Origin: Streptosporangiaceae bacterium
Lineage (GTDB): Bacteria; Actinomycetota; Actinomycetes; Streptosporangiales; Streptosporangiaceae
Direction: 5' to 3'
DNA length: 45,778 nt
Assembly: GCA_019245115.1 (NCBI GenBank)
Contig: JAFARZ010000375.1
Location: 1-45,778, forward strand
Shown here: piece after piece, positions 7,480-16,231 of the stretch
Layout: each line of letters starts with the position of its first letter
How positions within the stretch are numbered: the stretch's first letter is position 1
Notes under the pieces: generated by a model
What the model was told of the DNA's origin: nothing
Database searches by the model: none
What the model saw: only the letters and a program-made list of their open reading frames with translations
Translations under genes and position numbers: made by a program

Positions 7480-9098
7480 GATGTGGCCCCTTCCAGGCTG
7501 GCCCCATCCACGACCGCGACCGCGGTCACCAGCTCACCGCCGGCTTCGAGTTCCAGCAGGTCGAACAGGCCGGCCGACCAGGAGGGAGCGAACGACACCG
7601 CGACGCCTCTGGCCGCTGCTGCCACCGACAACTGGAGCGCGGCGCATCCGGTGTCGAGGTGCGAAAGCCGCAGGGCGAACTCCTCGTACTTGTGAGCTAT
7701 GCGGCTCACGGACACGACGAAGATCAGCGCCACGTCACGCGGTCCACATCCGGTCCTGGCGGCCAGCAGGCTGTCAAGCGGGACCCGGTCCGCCCGGACC
7801 GGCAATATCCGATGTCCGAGGTCGTCGTACCGGAAGAGGGTTCCGGGCAGCCCGAACAGATCGCGCTCGGTCACCACGTAGAGCTGAACGGAACCGAGGT
7901 TTCCGCCAGACGGCGCCCACCGGGCCATCAGACGTTCGCCGGGCGGCGGCGTGCGGAATCCCGCCGTACAGGCGAGGAGCTCAGCCAGCCGCCCCGCGCC
8001 CGCGCTCAGCTCGCCGCCGAGATCACGCGCTGGAGCAGGCGGGAACGGATCCCGTTCATGCTGGAGCGCCGCTATCCGCCGCAGCCCGTCGCGCGTACGG
8101 ATCTTCGGCTTGGTGAGCACGGCCGGGCGGATGTGGTGCTGCCACTCATAGGCGAGCGCGAGCGCTTCCGCTGTTCCGGTGCCCGCGGGCGGGGCCGCAC
8201 AGCCGCATGCCGCGCAGCCGGTCGCGGGAAGCACGTCGAACGATTCCGTGCGCCACGCGGGTCGTGTCACCCGCGTCATCCGCCATGGCCGGGACGGATT
8301 ACCGGTATGCGCGAGCGCCATCATGATCTCCGCCGTCAGCAGAGCGGCCGTCACGCCGGACGGCACCCGCGATCCGAGCGCCGCGCCACCCAGATCGGCG
8401 TAGCCTGCCCGGAAGCAGCGCACGCACGGCGTCCAGCCGTCGTAGAACACGGGCCCGATCTCCGTGTTGTCCGCGCCATCGGCAAACCTGAGCACCGGGA
8501 CCCCGGAGCCGCGGGTGAGCATCACAGTGCCGGCGAGGGCAGGACCGCCATCGTCGAGGACCGCCACGAGGCGGCGGGGTGAGCGGGCGAGGCGGGTGAT
8601 GTCCTCGGGCCCGACCGGATGGGCCGCGTTCCGCACGCTCACGTCGCCGATGCCGGTCTCCGCGAGGTCTGCCGCTACCGTCGCCGCGATCGGCTCGCTG
8701 GCTACCAGGAGCGCCGCCGCGCCGCCGAGGGCCCAGGCCAGGTCCTCGGTGCAGGCCATGCCGGGGACCACGCTCATCGTACGGGAGAAATACGCCGTGA
8801 CGTGATCGGCGGCATCAGCGGCTCCCGTGGATGGATGACCGGGCCACTCGAGCAGGCCAGAGCCGTCCAGGACGGCGAGCAGCCGGTCAACGGAGGACTG
8901 GTCGAGGTCAGTGGCAGCGGCGATCGAGTCCGATTGGCGGGTCCCGTCCAGAAGGGGCAGCACCCGTGGAAGCAGCGATGTGACGGACTTACCGGTCAGC
9001 TTGCGCCGCCGCGGGCCACCATCCACGAGCAGGGCGTCACCATCAGGCGCCATCACCAGGCCGCGGCAGAGTCTCGGGTAGCGAGTACCTGCCATCAT
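7470..9098 (-). CDS. E1-like cyclodehydratase partner fused to SagB-type dehydrogenase
   Basis: About 542 residues. The first 80 (YPRLCRGLVMAPDGDALLVD through LPLLDGTRQSD) form a winged-helix RRE-like leader-binding domain typical of TOMM 'F'/E1 proteins. A decayed E1/ThiF Rossmann region follows, with Zn-binding Cys pairs CVRC (~247) and CAAC (~305). From about residue 345 the protein is a nitroreductase/SagB domain: RWAPSGGNLGSVQLYVV, RIAHKYEEFALRLSHLDTGC. The HKYEEFAL stretch resembles the Lys-Tyr motif of azoline dehydrogenases. The start ATG at 9098 overlaps the upstream stop (ATGA); a longer in-frame extension is antisense noise. It should bring the precursor to YcaO and oxidise the rings. 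Confidence 0.82.
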   Translation of the reverse strand: MMAGTRYPRLCRGLVMAPDGDALLVDGGPRRRKLTGKSVTSLLPRVLPLLDGTRQSDSIAAATDLDQSSVDRLLAVLDGSGLLEWPGHPSTGAADAADHVTAYFSRTMSVVPGMACTEDLAWALGGAAALLVASEPIAATVAADLAETGIGDVSVRNAAHPVGPEDITRLARSPRRLVAVLDDGGPALAGTVMLTRGSGVPVLRFADGADNTEIGPVFYDGWTPCVRCFRAGYADLGGAALGSRVPSGVTAALLTAEIMMALAHTGNPSRPWRMTRVTRPAWRTESFDVLPATGCAACGCAAPPAGTGTAEALALAYEWQHHIRPAVLTKPKIRTRDGLRRIAALQHERDPFPPAPARDLGGELSAGAGRLAELLACTAGFRTPPPGERLMARWAPSGGNLGSVQLYVVTERDLFGLPGTLFRYDDLGHRILPVRADRVPLDSLLAARTGCGPRDVALIFVVSVSRIAHKYEEFALRLSHLDTGCAALQLSVAAAARGVAVSFAPSWSAGLFDLLELEAGGELVTAVAVVDGASLEGATSCR

Positions 9099-9721
9099 GA
9101 CCGGACCGCCGCGCTCATGGTGATCCCGGCGAGGTCGAACGGCAGGTGCGGATCGCCGGAATGCTGCTCGCGTTCGCAGTCGTGACAGCTGATGACGCGA
9201 TGGGCGCCGATACGCCCCGACAGCACGTCGAACGCGAACACCACACCGGTCTCCGCGTTGGTGAGAAACTGGGTGGCCACCGCGGCAGCGAGACGCGCGT
9301 GATGCGGCAGGTACCCCGTGGGACTCAGCGCAGCATCGAGGTCGTACGCGGCATTGAGTACCGCGCTGGCGGCGTATTCGGTGTCGTGCTGGAACCGCCG
9401 GGCCCGGTAGCACTTGAAGCAGGGTCCTGACGGCGGGCACACCAGCGGGCCGACGCGCAGGACCGGGTGCTCCATCACGACCGGCAGCCAGGGTCTGCCA
9501 TGTTCGTAGGCCCACTGGTCGGCGCGTTCGCACAATGCCCACGCCGGTCGCGGTACGACGACGACGATCGCGGTGGCATCTCCGGTGAACGCGCTGGCGA
9601 GATCATCAGCTCCGGTCTCGCGGCTACCTGGGAATTCCTCGGCCAGGAATCGCGCGACCCGATGCCCGAAGTCTTGCGATGCCACGACGTACAGCGAACC
9701 TAGGCGAATGGCTGTGGCCAT
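9095..9721 (-). CDS. Small E1/ThiF-like TOMM maturation protein
   Basis: 208 residues. PLVCPPSGPCFKCYRARRFQ and CHDCERE supply the two Cys pairs of a structural zinc site typical of the ocin-ThiF/TOMM cyclodehydratase-partner family. LDAALSPTGYLPHHARLAAA and TGVVFAFDVLSGRIGAHRVI follow the same C-terminal layout. The N-terminal part (LGSLYVVASQDFGHRVARFL) is a Rossmann-like strand-helix without an obvious ATP loop. GAGGAG lies 8 nt before the ATG. It overlaps the end of the YcaO gene by 22 nt and the next gene by 4 nt. With the following E1-dehydrogenase fusion it gives two E1-like partners, an arrangement also seen in thiopeptide clusters. It probably works as a scaffold with YcaO rather than as an adenylating enzyme. 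Confidence 0.75.
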   Translation of the reverse strand: MATAIRLGSLYVVASQDFGHRVARFLAEEFPGSRETGADDLASAFTGDATAIVVVVPRPAWALCERADQWAYEHGRPWLPVVMEHPVLRVGPLVCPPSGPCFKCYRARRFQHDTEYAASAVLNAAYDLDAALSPTGYLPHHARLAAAVATQFLTNAETGVVFAFDVLSGRIGAHRVISCHDCEREQHSGDPHLPFDLAGITMSAAVRS

Positions 9722-11004
9722 GGATTCAACTCCTCTTCACCGGCACTGGGGTGGCCCATCAGCAGCGGGGCATCGTACAGGCGTGGATGGGCGCGATATT
9801 GAGCGAGCGGGTGCAGCGACATCGGCTGCAGCCCTGGGATCACGACACAGACAGCCGTCAGGCCGACGTCGGCGAGTTCCCTGCACGTGCGATCGACGGC
9901 GACTGCCCGCATGCCCCGGTCGGCCAGTGCCCTGGTGATTGCCGTCAGCGCATCGGACGCGCCCGCGGGCAGCGGGGATCGCGGCGGTGCGACCCGCAGT
10001 TGCGCGTCGGTCGTCAGGAAGCCGAACGCCGACGCCATCTCCGGCCGCCCCATGAATGCGGCACCGTCCGTGATGCTCAGGAAATCACGGAAGTCCGCTG
10101 GCACCTCGGGCAGATCGAATCCGGGCAGCCGGTAGCGCATGACCTCCAGGAGCGCCTTGTCGATCGCCGCCGTGATGGTGCGGCCGGTCCCGCACGACAC
10201 GGCTTGCCGCATACGCACGTCGGACGGCGCTATCTGGAGGCAGTAGACCGTCGGTACTCCCATATCGGTCGTGGCGTCAAACAGGTAGGTTTCAACGAAG
10301 TGCCGCTCGCACCAGTCGAGCACCTCGCCAGCGAGCTCCGAACGGCTCTGCGCGGAGACCACGGGGAGGGCGAGCCGCTGTAGCCAGGTGATGGCGATCG
10401 CGTCGCGTTCGATTACCTCGCACATGCCCCCGACAAGCGCCTCGACCGGATCGGTGTGTACCGCGTAACCCGTAGAGATCCGATACCAGAAGCGCTCGCC
10501 AGGGCGCGGGTCAAGGAGCCGGTAACAGGCCATGACCGCCGGGACCCAGACAGGCTCACCGGTGGCCAGATCGGTACCCCGTACCCAGCGGATCGTCGCG
10601 TCCGGGTCGACCGGCGACAACGGGCATCCTGCAACGGCGAGTTCCCTGGCCGAACAGCGAGGTACCGACTCCAGGTCCACGACGGCACCGTCCAGCTCAG
10701 CCGCTCTCGCCCAGCGGACGGTCTCCCCAAGGAAGTCACCGGCGCTGTACCTCTCGGCAGCCTCGGCGATCGCGATGAGGCGCCCGCCGCCGGGGTCGTC
10801 CGGGTCGAATCCCGCCCCCGTATGTCCACGAATCCGCAGCTGAGCGCCAGTTCTGATGGGCTCGGGCAATCCGCTTCCCAACCGTGCTCGCCAGGGAGTG
10901 AACCAGTCCAGCCCGCGCGCCGGGCGACGTGCCCAGACGTGCGAAACGACCCCGTAGGGGGAGACAAGCGCGTCAATACGATCGAGTGACCTGGTCTGGC
11001 CCAT
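9700..11004 (-). CDS. YcaO-domain azoline-forming cyclodehydratase
   Basis: 434 residues from the ATG at 11004, preceded by GGAGGGGGAG (an ORF from 11109 exists but that start lacks such a site). ATP-binding YcaO features are seen: RLIAIAEAAERYSAGD, then GYAVHTDPVEALVGGMCEVI followed by ERDA, and AAIDKALLEVMRYRL. The C-terminus LNPWPQPFA carries the PxPxP motif that is characteristic of azoline-forming YcaO proteins. It uses ATP to phosphorylate the backbone amide during Cys/Ser/Thr cyclisation. First gene of the minus-strand RiPP operon; the promoter should lie in 11005-11199, shared divergently with doxX. Confidence 0.93.
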   Translation of the reverse strand: MGQTRSLDRIDALVSPYGVVSHVWARRPARGLDWFTPWRARLGSGLPEPIRTGAQLRIRGHTGAGFDPDDPGGGRLIAIAEAAERYSAGDFLGETVRWARAAELDGAVVDLESVPRCSARELAVAGCPLSPVDPDATIRWVRGTDLATGEPVWVPAVMACYRLLDPRPGERFWYRISTGYAVHTDPVEALVGGMCEVIERDAIAITWLQRLALPVVSAQSRSELAGEVLDWCERHFVETYLFDATTDMGVPTVYCLQIAPSDVRMRQAVSCGTGRTITAAIDKALLEVMRYRLPGFDLPEVPADFRDFLSITDGAAFMGRPEMASAFGFLTTDAQLRVAPPRSPLPAGASDALTAITRALADRGMRAVAVDRTCRELADVGLTAVCVVIPGLQPMSLHPLAQYRAHPRLYDAPLLMGHPSAGEEELNPWPQPFA

Positions 11005-11164
11005 CCGCGTCTCCCCCTCCGTCACCCGCGCCCGCGAGTTCGCGGCGTGCTGGCTTGTGCTGGCTTGTGTGGACACCATCCTGTTGAGCCGCGCTAACGG
11101 CTCTCCCACAGATCGCCCACGCGGCGGAATACGGTGACGGGCTGTCGAGCCACCGTACGTTCGT

Positions 11165-11170
11165 TATAAA
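11165..11170 (+). promoter_or_regulatory. Possible -10 of the DoxX gene within the divergent RiPP/doxX spacer
   Basis: The 195-bp spacer 11005-11199 separates divergent ycaO and doxX. TATAAA at 11165-11170 is the only AT-rich hexamer and is set 29 nt before the doxX ATG, just after CGTACGTTCGT. No good -35 can be named. The ycaO promoter is not evident by eye. Confidence 0.35.
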
Positions 11171-11199
11171 GAAGGGTTTTACTGAAGACGGAGGGTGAG

Positions 11200-11697
11200 A
11201 TGGGAAACGCGTCCGTCCTCGCGCTGTTGCTGATGCGCGTGGTCATCGGCATCGTGATGATCGCGCACGGTGTCAATCACTGGCGCGGCGGCGGTCGCAT
11301 CGAGGGCACCGCCCGGTGGTTCGCTGGCCTGGGCTTGCGGCACGGGAAGCTGCAGGCCTGGCTGAGCGTGGTGACCGAGATCGGCGCGGGGTCGCTGCTT
11401 GTCCTGGGACTGCTGACGTCGCTGGCCTGCGCCGCGGTCATCTCCGTCATGCTGATCGCCGGCCTGCTCGCGCACCGGCCGAACGGCTTCTTCGTGTTCC
11501 GCGAGGGCTACGAGTACGTCCTCGTCCTGTCGGTGGCCTGCCTCGCGCTGGCCGTGCTGGGACCCGGACGCTGGTCGCTGGACAACGCGGCCGGTAGCGC
11601 TGTTACCGGGTGGACGGGCGGGGCTGTCGCGCTGGGGGTGGCTGTGGTTGCGACGGCCGGGCTGCTGGCGACGTTCTGGCGACCGAAGGCCGAGTAA
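11200..11697 (+). CDS. DoxX-family membrane protein
   Basis: 165 residues with four hydrophobic segments: ALLLMRVVIGIVMIAHGVNH (near residues 8-27), the GAGSLLVLGLLTSLACAAVI block, YVLVLSVACLALAVLGPG, and a last one near 140-160. RVVIGIVMIAHG and GLGLRHGKLQAWLSVVTEIG match the DoxX family. GGAGGGTGAG precedes the ATG. DoxX proteins are linked to redox and thiol stress in mycobacteria, but the function is generic. Transcribed away from the RiPP operon; its 3' end overlaps the converging esterase by 95 nt. Confidence 0.88.
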   Translation: MGNASVLALLLMRVVIGIVMIAHGVNHWRGGGRIEGTARWFAGLGLRHGKLQAWLSVVTEIGAGSLLVLGLLTSLACAAVISVMLIAGLLAHRPNGFFVFREGYEYVLVLSVACLALAVLGPGRWSLDNAAGSAVTGWTGGAVALGVAVVATAGLLATFWRPKAE

Positions 11698-12649
11698 CCA
11701 GCGCCTCGGTCTGCTCGGCGCAGATCTCCCGCAAAGCCTGGGGCGCCAGCCGGCACAGTCCGGGGAAGTTCAGGTAGCCGTGCGGCATGCCAACGTACTC
11801 GGTGAGCCGGACGGGCACCCCGGCGGCTCGCAGGGCCGCGGCATAGCGCACCCCGCCGTCCCGGAGCGGGTCATGCTCACCGACCTGTATCAGCGCCGGC
11901 GGCAGGCCGCTGTGGTCGGTGGCGAGCAGCGGCGACGCCCGAGGATCGCTGGGATCGGCGTCGCCGAGGTAGTAATCGCGGTATGCCTTCATCTCTGGCC
12001 CGGAGATGAACGGCGTGTTCGCCTTGGCGGGCGGTGTGGACGTCAGGTCGACCCCTGGGTAGAGCAGGACCTGGTGGGCGATCGCCGGCCCGCCGCGGTC
12101 ACGGGCCAGCAGGCAGGTCACCGCGGACAGGTTCCCTCCGGCGCTCTCCCCCATCACGCCGATGGGACCGCCGGCGCCCAGCGCCGCGGCGTTCTCCGAA
12201 GCCCACAGCAGCGCCGCGTAGCTGTCGTCCACGGCGGCCGGGAACCGGTGCCGCGGCGCGAGCCGGTAATCCACCGACACCACGACCGCCCCCACGGTCA
12301 CCGCGACGTTGCTGCACCGCCAGTCGGACAGGCGCGGCGCACCGAAGACGAAGCCGCCGCCATGGAAGTTCAAGATCAGCGGCCTGCCCCCGGAAGCGGC
12401 CCGGACCGGCTGGTAGACACGCACCGGTAGCTGTCCGGCCGGTCCCGGGATGGTCCGGTCGGTCACCTCGGTCCCGGGCGCCACCTTCCCGAGAATGAAG
12501 TTGGTGAGCGCGTTGTCGGGTATGCGCCTGCCCCTGGCCTGCAGGGCGAGGACTTCGGCTTCCCCTCGCAAGAGCCCCTGGGTCTGGCGGCGGGTCACCC
12601 ACGCCCACACGCGCAGCCGTCGATCCATCGGTGCCATACCAACCTTCAT
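11603..12649 (-). CDS. Alpha/beta-hydrolase, HSL-type esterase/lipase
   Basis: 348 residues. NFHGGGFVFG is the oxyanion-hole HGGG motif of the hormone-sensitive lipase family, GVMGESAGGNLSA holds the nucleophile Ser (GESAGG), QVGEHDPLRDGG the Asp and MPHGYLNF the His. So the catalytic triad is complete. The last ~30 residues are Pro/Arg/Ser-rich (PQPPPARQPRPS) and are encoded opposite the end of doxX, which suggests read-through of an earlier stop. It follows the heparinase-like gene by 46 nt on the same strand. Substrate: probably short-chain or cyclic carboxylic esters. Confidence 0.9.
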   Translation of the reverse strand: MKVGMAPMDRRLRVWAWVTRRQTQGLLRGEAEVLALQARGRRIPDNALTNFILGKVAPGTEVTDRTIPGPAGQLPVRVYQPVRAASGGRPLILNFHGGGFVFGAPRLSDWRCSNVAVTVGAVVVSVDYRLAPRHRFPAAVDDSYAALLWASENAAALGAGGPIGVMGESAGGNLSAVTCLLARDRGGPAIAHQVLLYPGVDLTSTPPAKANTPFISGPEMKAYRDYYLGDADPSDPRASPLLATDHSGLPPALIQVGEHDPLRDGGVRYAAALRAAGVPVRLTEYVGMPHGYLNFPGLCRLAPQALREICAEQTEALVTRPSVARTSPAARPSQPQPPPARQPRPSTR

Positions 12650-12695
12650 TCCCCGCCGGCGCCCGTTATGACCGCAGCCGTCGCGGGCCTGGATC

Positions 12696-14546
12696 TTATG
12701 GGATAGTCACGGGGACTGTCGCGGTGCCGACGCGGGCGAGGACGAGATAGGGGCCGTTGGCCGGGGTGCCGCCGGGCGCCACAGTGGCCGTCGCGGTTAC
12801 CGGCATGCCTGGTGCCGTAGCGGCTATCAGCGTGAGCATCGCGGCGCTCAGGCTGGTGCCCGTGCCCGTGCTGTTCATGATCACCACCGGTGCGGGGGTC
12901 CGCTGCAGCGCCTGGCGGGAGACCCAGCCCTGGTAGGGATTCGTCTGGCCGGTCACGACCGTCGTCGATCCGGCCCCGATCACCTGGCCGGGCAGCGGGA
13001 CCCGGGTGATCCGCAGGGCGGTGGCCGGGATCGCGGGCGACGTGGCGGTCGCGGCGGTGGCGGGAGCGGTGGCCGTGGCCGAGGAGGCGGTCACCGACGT
13101 GACCGTCAAGCCCGGATCCAGATGCCACAGCTGCTGGTAGTTCTCCTGTCCGGAGCCCCGGTCCAGGACCAGCATGAAACCGGGTCCCTGGTGGACGTAC
13201 ACGCTCCTGCTGCGCGGCCCGCCGGACGCGTCGTCGGAGAGCTCATAGAACTGGCTGGCCGGGCCGATCTCGCTGGTGGTGAGCACGGTGGCCGCCGCCC
13301 CGCGGAACCCCGCGTCCGGTGAGATGAACGTGCTGGCCGCCTCGGGGGAACGGAGGTAGTTCCGGTACGCCGAGACCTCATACCCGGTGTGCCCGGCATT
13401 GACGATCAGGTTCCGGCCCCGCGAGTAATAGGTCAGGCCCATGTGGTCATCGTGGCCGTGTACCTGCCGGCCCGGCCCGAACCGCAGCGAGTAGAACGTC
13501 CCCCCGGGGCCCCAGGCCGAGCGCCCGAAGACGTACCCGGCGTCGTACACCGCCACCAGGGGCAGCCGTTGCGCCCGGAGGGCCGGCGGGGGCTCCACGT
13601 AGGTGTCACCGATCTGCACCAGGTTGCCATCTGGCTGGGTGGCCTCGGCCAGGAACGCCGGCATCTTCGCGATCCGCGCGGCGATGCCCGGCGGCAGCGG
13701 GTACCCGCAGCCCGCGAGCTCCGGCACGCCGCCCTGCCACAGGTCATAGACGAACCTCTCATACCCGGTGGCCTGCTCATTGACGACGCCCTGGGGGTCG
13801 ATGGACGGGCCGAGCCGGTTCGGCTGGAACGACGACAGGATCTGGCTGTCCGCGGTCTGCCGCCACTTCAGCGCGTCACCGCCGAACGCGCCCGGCGGGT
13901 AGGCACAGCCGATCCGCATCAGCTTCAGGTCCTGCACCAGGCCGTGGTTCCACGGGCCCTGCCAGTGCGCCGCCAGGTAGTTCACGCTGGCATCGATCTG
14001 GTCCGCGATCCACGCCTGGCCGGGGAAACCCTCGGACAGGCAGATCATCGTCTGCGGGTCGCGGCCGGAGACCGGGACCCCCGCGAGCCAGCTTCTGATG
14101 ATCGCCTCGGCCCGGGCCAGGTAGGCCCGCGCGCCCGGCCCGCCCGCAAGGTAGCCGGAGATGAGCATCTCGATCCAGCCGCCGGACTGGAAGTCCTGCT
14201 GCCACGTCGGATGGTGAAACGGATTCTGGGTCCAGTTGATGTCCCCGTCCCGGCCCGGGTCGACCGTTACGGCGGGAAACGGCGAGATCGTCAGCTTCCC
14301 CGCCATGATCTCGTCAGCCGCCGCCTTGCCGAACCCGGGCAGCCCTCCGCAGGCCCTCGCCGCGGCCATGTCCGCTGCCGCCGTCGGTTGCGCTGGCCCG
14401 CTGGCCGCCGCCCTTCCCCGACCGGGAGAGACAGGCGCGGTACACGCCGCGACAGCTACCGCGAGCAAGCCGGCAGCGACAGCAACAACAACGGAGGCTC
14501 CGCGCCGCTTTGCCCGCATACCTAACTTCGCCGCAGCCATAGGCAC
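12696..14546 (-). CDS. Heparinase II/III-like lipoprotein (putative polysaccharide lyase)
   Basis: 616 residues. The N-terminus has a basic head (MRAKRRG), a hydrophobic core and a lipobox-like LAVAVAAC, so it is probably a membrane-anchored exported lipoprotein. Residues ~60-330 form an alpha-helical toroid (EQATGYERFVYDLW), then a beta-rich C-terminal part with YDAGYVFGRSAWG, FGPGRQVHGHDDHMGLTYYS and NAGHTGYE, the pattern of heparinase II/III and alginate-lyase-like proteins (HxHxD.. near the active site). The tail holds Ala/Thr repeats (TATAPATAATATS) and is probably a linker. The GTG at 14546 is the longest start; ATG at 14540 or 14519 is equally possible since no clear ribosome site is seen. 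Likely acts on acidic polysaccharide outside the cell. Confidence 0.75.
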   Translation of the reverse strand: MPMAAAKLGMRAKRRGASVVVAVAAGLLAVAVAACTAPVSPGRGRAAASGPAQPTAAADMAAARACGGLPGFGKAAADEIMAGKLTISPFPAVTVDPGRDGDINWTQNPFHHPTWQQDFQSGGWIEMLISGYLAGGPGARAYLARAEAIIRSWLAGVPVSGRDPQTMICLSEGFPGQAWIADQIDASVNYLAAHWQGPWNHGLVQDLKLMRIGCAYPPGAFGGDALKWRQTADSQILSSFQPNRLGPSIDPQGVVNEQATGYERFVYDLWQGGVPELAGCGYPLPPGIAARIAKMPAFLAEATQPDGNLVQIGDTYVEPPPALRAQRLPLVAVYDAGYVFGRSAWGPGGTFYSLRFGPGRQVHGHDDHMGLTYYSRGRNLIVNAGHTGYEVSAYRNYLRSPEAASTFISPDAGFRGAAATVLTTSEIGPASQFYELSDDASGGPRSRSVYVHQGPGFMLVLDRGSGQENYQQLWHLDPGLTVTSVTASSATATAPATAATATSPAIPATALRITRVPLPGQVIGAGSTTVVTGQTNPYQGWVSRQALQRTPAPVVIMNSTGTGTSLSAAMLTLIAATAPGMPVTATATVAPGGTPANGPYLVLARVGTATVPVTIP

Positions 14547-14626
14547 ATACCCACGGTAGTAAGCGTGGCCCCGCGGCGCGTCAGTCTCGAGGATGACACG
14601 GCGCCGACGTGATCGAGGTGCCGGTT

Positions 14627-15271
14627 TTACAGGCCGTCGTCAAGTTGTTCCCAGGTGAGCTCAAGCCGGAACGGCGTGGCGGTGTCCACCGCGTGGAAGT
14701 CACGACCACGGACTCGGAGTTCCTGGGAGATGTACTGGCCGTCATAGGCGAGCAGCAGCCGCTCGACCGAGATCGCCGGGCCATTATTGTTTGTCATCCG
14801 CACAATCCAGTAGTGCGGGATGCCCGCAGCGGCATACTCTGCCCGCTTATCCCGTATGTCGGTAGTAACCGAATCAGCGGAGACGATCTCCAGCACGAGT
14901 ACGCAGTCCGATGCGTACGGCCGGTCACCCCATCGGCCGCGCTCTTCATCTATGCACCTGTAAGCGACGACGTCGGGGCTCCGGAAGTGGAACCTCGGTG
15001 CCTCTGAGATCATCACGTCGATGTCCCCGACCACGCGATGACACGTACTATCCCTGGCATCCGCGCGCTTGACCGCATCACGCAAGGCCACTACGAAGTT
15101 GACCTGGATTCCCTGATGGCTCGGGGTTGGCCGCTCGCAGCGAACCAGCCAGCCATCGACAACCTCGATCAGCTTGCAGACGTCCTCCGGCAAGCCGAGG
15201 TAGAGGTCACGACTGATTTCCGGCAGGAAGGCCGCCGCCTTGTAGTCCGCGGGATCGAGCGGGTAGGCCAT
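14627..15271 (-). CDS. Uma2-family (DUF820) PD-(D/E)XK nuclease-fold protein
   Basis: 214 residues. HFRSPDVVAYRC, DCVLVLEIVSADSVTTDIRD and KRAEYAAAGIPHYWIV follow the Uma2/DUF820 pattern, with the Asp, the ExxS and the Lys of a PD-(D/E)XK-like site all visible. VDGWLVRCERPTPSHQ corresponds to the N-terminal block. The family is widespread, often in many copies, and its biological role is uncertain. Divergent from the GNAT gene with a 93-bp spacer. Confidence 0.9.
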   Translation of the reverse strand: MAYPLDPADYKAAAFLPEISRDLYLGLPEDVCKLIEVVDGWLVRCERPTPSHQGIQVNFVVALRDAVKRADARDSTCHRVVGDIDVMISEAPRFHFRSPDVVAYRCIDEERGRWGDRPYASDCVLVLEIVSADSVTTDIRDKRAEYAAAGIPHYWIVRMTNNNGPAISVERLLLAYDGQYISQELRVRGRDFHAVDTATPFRLELTWEQLDDGL

Positions 15272-15364
15272 AGATCGAGCGTACCTGCGCGCCGCCAGCC
15301 AACCCTGCCGCCGCGCCGACCCGCTGCGATTGCGGTCATCTCAGGTTCCGTAGCCTTAGGTGAC

Positions 15365-16231
15365 ATGCTGGACCGGCTGACCCTGCTGCCACTGCCCATC
15401 CTGGGGGGCGAGCGCGTCACCCTGCGGGAATCCCGGGAATCAGACATCGCTGACCGGCTGCGCCATCCCATCGACCCCGAGGAAGAGGACGGTTACGGAT
15501 CAGCGTGGCGGCGGGAGTGGGATGGACGGCGATATCACACTCGCGAGTACCTGACAGCCAGACGAGAGCCGCCAGACAAGAACGCTTATACCTGGATGGT
15601 CGAGTACGGCGGTCACTGCATCGGCAGTGCCGGGCTGCGCGTGGACGCCGGCCAGCACTGCGCGACCTATTCGGTGGGCTTGTTCGTAGCCGCGACGCGT
15701 GGCCGCGGGCTGGGCCGTGAGATCACCCGCCTCGTCCTCTCGTGGGGATTTGACACGCTGGGCCTGCACCGCGTCCAACTCGAGGTGCTCGCCGACAACA
15801 TCCGCGCCATGAACTGCTACCTGGCATGCGGCTTCCGCCGGGAAGGGATCCGCCGCGAGGCCCAGCTGTACCCAGACGGCTGGAAGGACCTCGTCCTCAT
15901 GGGAATCCTGCGCTCGGAATACCAGCGTCTGGAACGCCATCCCCGCTTACTTCAGCTTGCCGTGGTCTGGCTGGAAGGGCTTCGGCGAGCGGGGCGTGCA
16001 GGATCACCAGATCGGCCGGCAGGCCGGGGCGGACCCGGCGCGGCGGGCCGCCGGGGTCCTCGGGCGCAGCCGGACCTCGGCATCCGGCTCCGGAGTAACC
16101 GACGGTGCCGCATGCTCCGCTATGACTGGCGCGGCCGTGATACCAAGCAGTCCAGCCCGTTCGTTCAAATGGGTTCCGGTATTTTCGCGAAGCCAGCGGG
16201 TCACCGGCGCCATCGACTCGCACGCCGGTGA
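15365..16231 (+). CDS. GNAT-family N-acetyltransferase (RimJ/RimL-like) with abnormal C-terminal extension
   Basis: Residues 1-185 form a GNAT domain: GGERVTLRESRESDIADRL, VEYGGHCIGSAGLR, FVAATRGRGLGREITRLVLS (acetyl-CoA loop RGRGLG) and LHRVQLEVLADNIRAMNCY with CGFRREGIRRE, typical of RimJ/RimL-like enzymes that acetylate protein N-termini or small amines. The ATG at 15365 follows AGGTGA. After SEYQRLE the remaining ~100 residues are Arg/Gly/Pro-rich and lie opposite decayed minus-strand genes, so the ancestral stop appears lost and the frame reads through debris. The enzyme core looks intact. Confidence 0.82.
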   Translation: MLDRLTLLPLPILGGERVTLRESRESDIADRLRHPIDPEEEDGYGSAWRREWDGRRYHTREYLTARREPPDKNAYTWMVEYGGHCIGSAGLRVDAGQHCATYSVGLFVAATRGRGLGREITRLVLSWGFDTLGLHRVQLEVLADNIRAMNCYLACGFRREGIRREAQLYPDGWKDLVLMGILRSEYQRLERHPRLLQLAVVWLEGLRRAGRAGSPDRPAGRGGPGAAGRRGPRAQPDLGIRLRSNRRCRMLRYDWRGRDTKQSSPFVQMGSGIFAKPAGHRRHRLARR

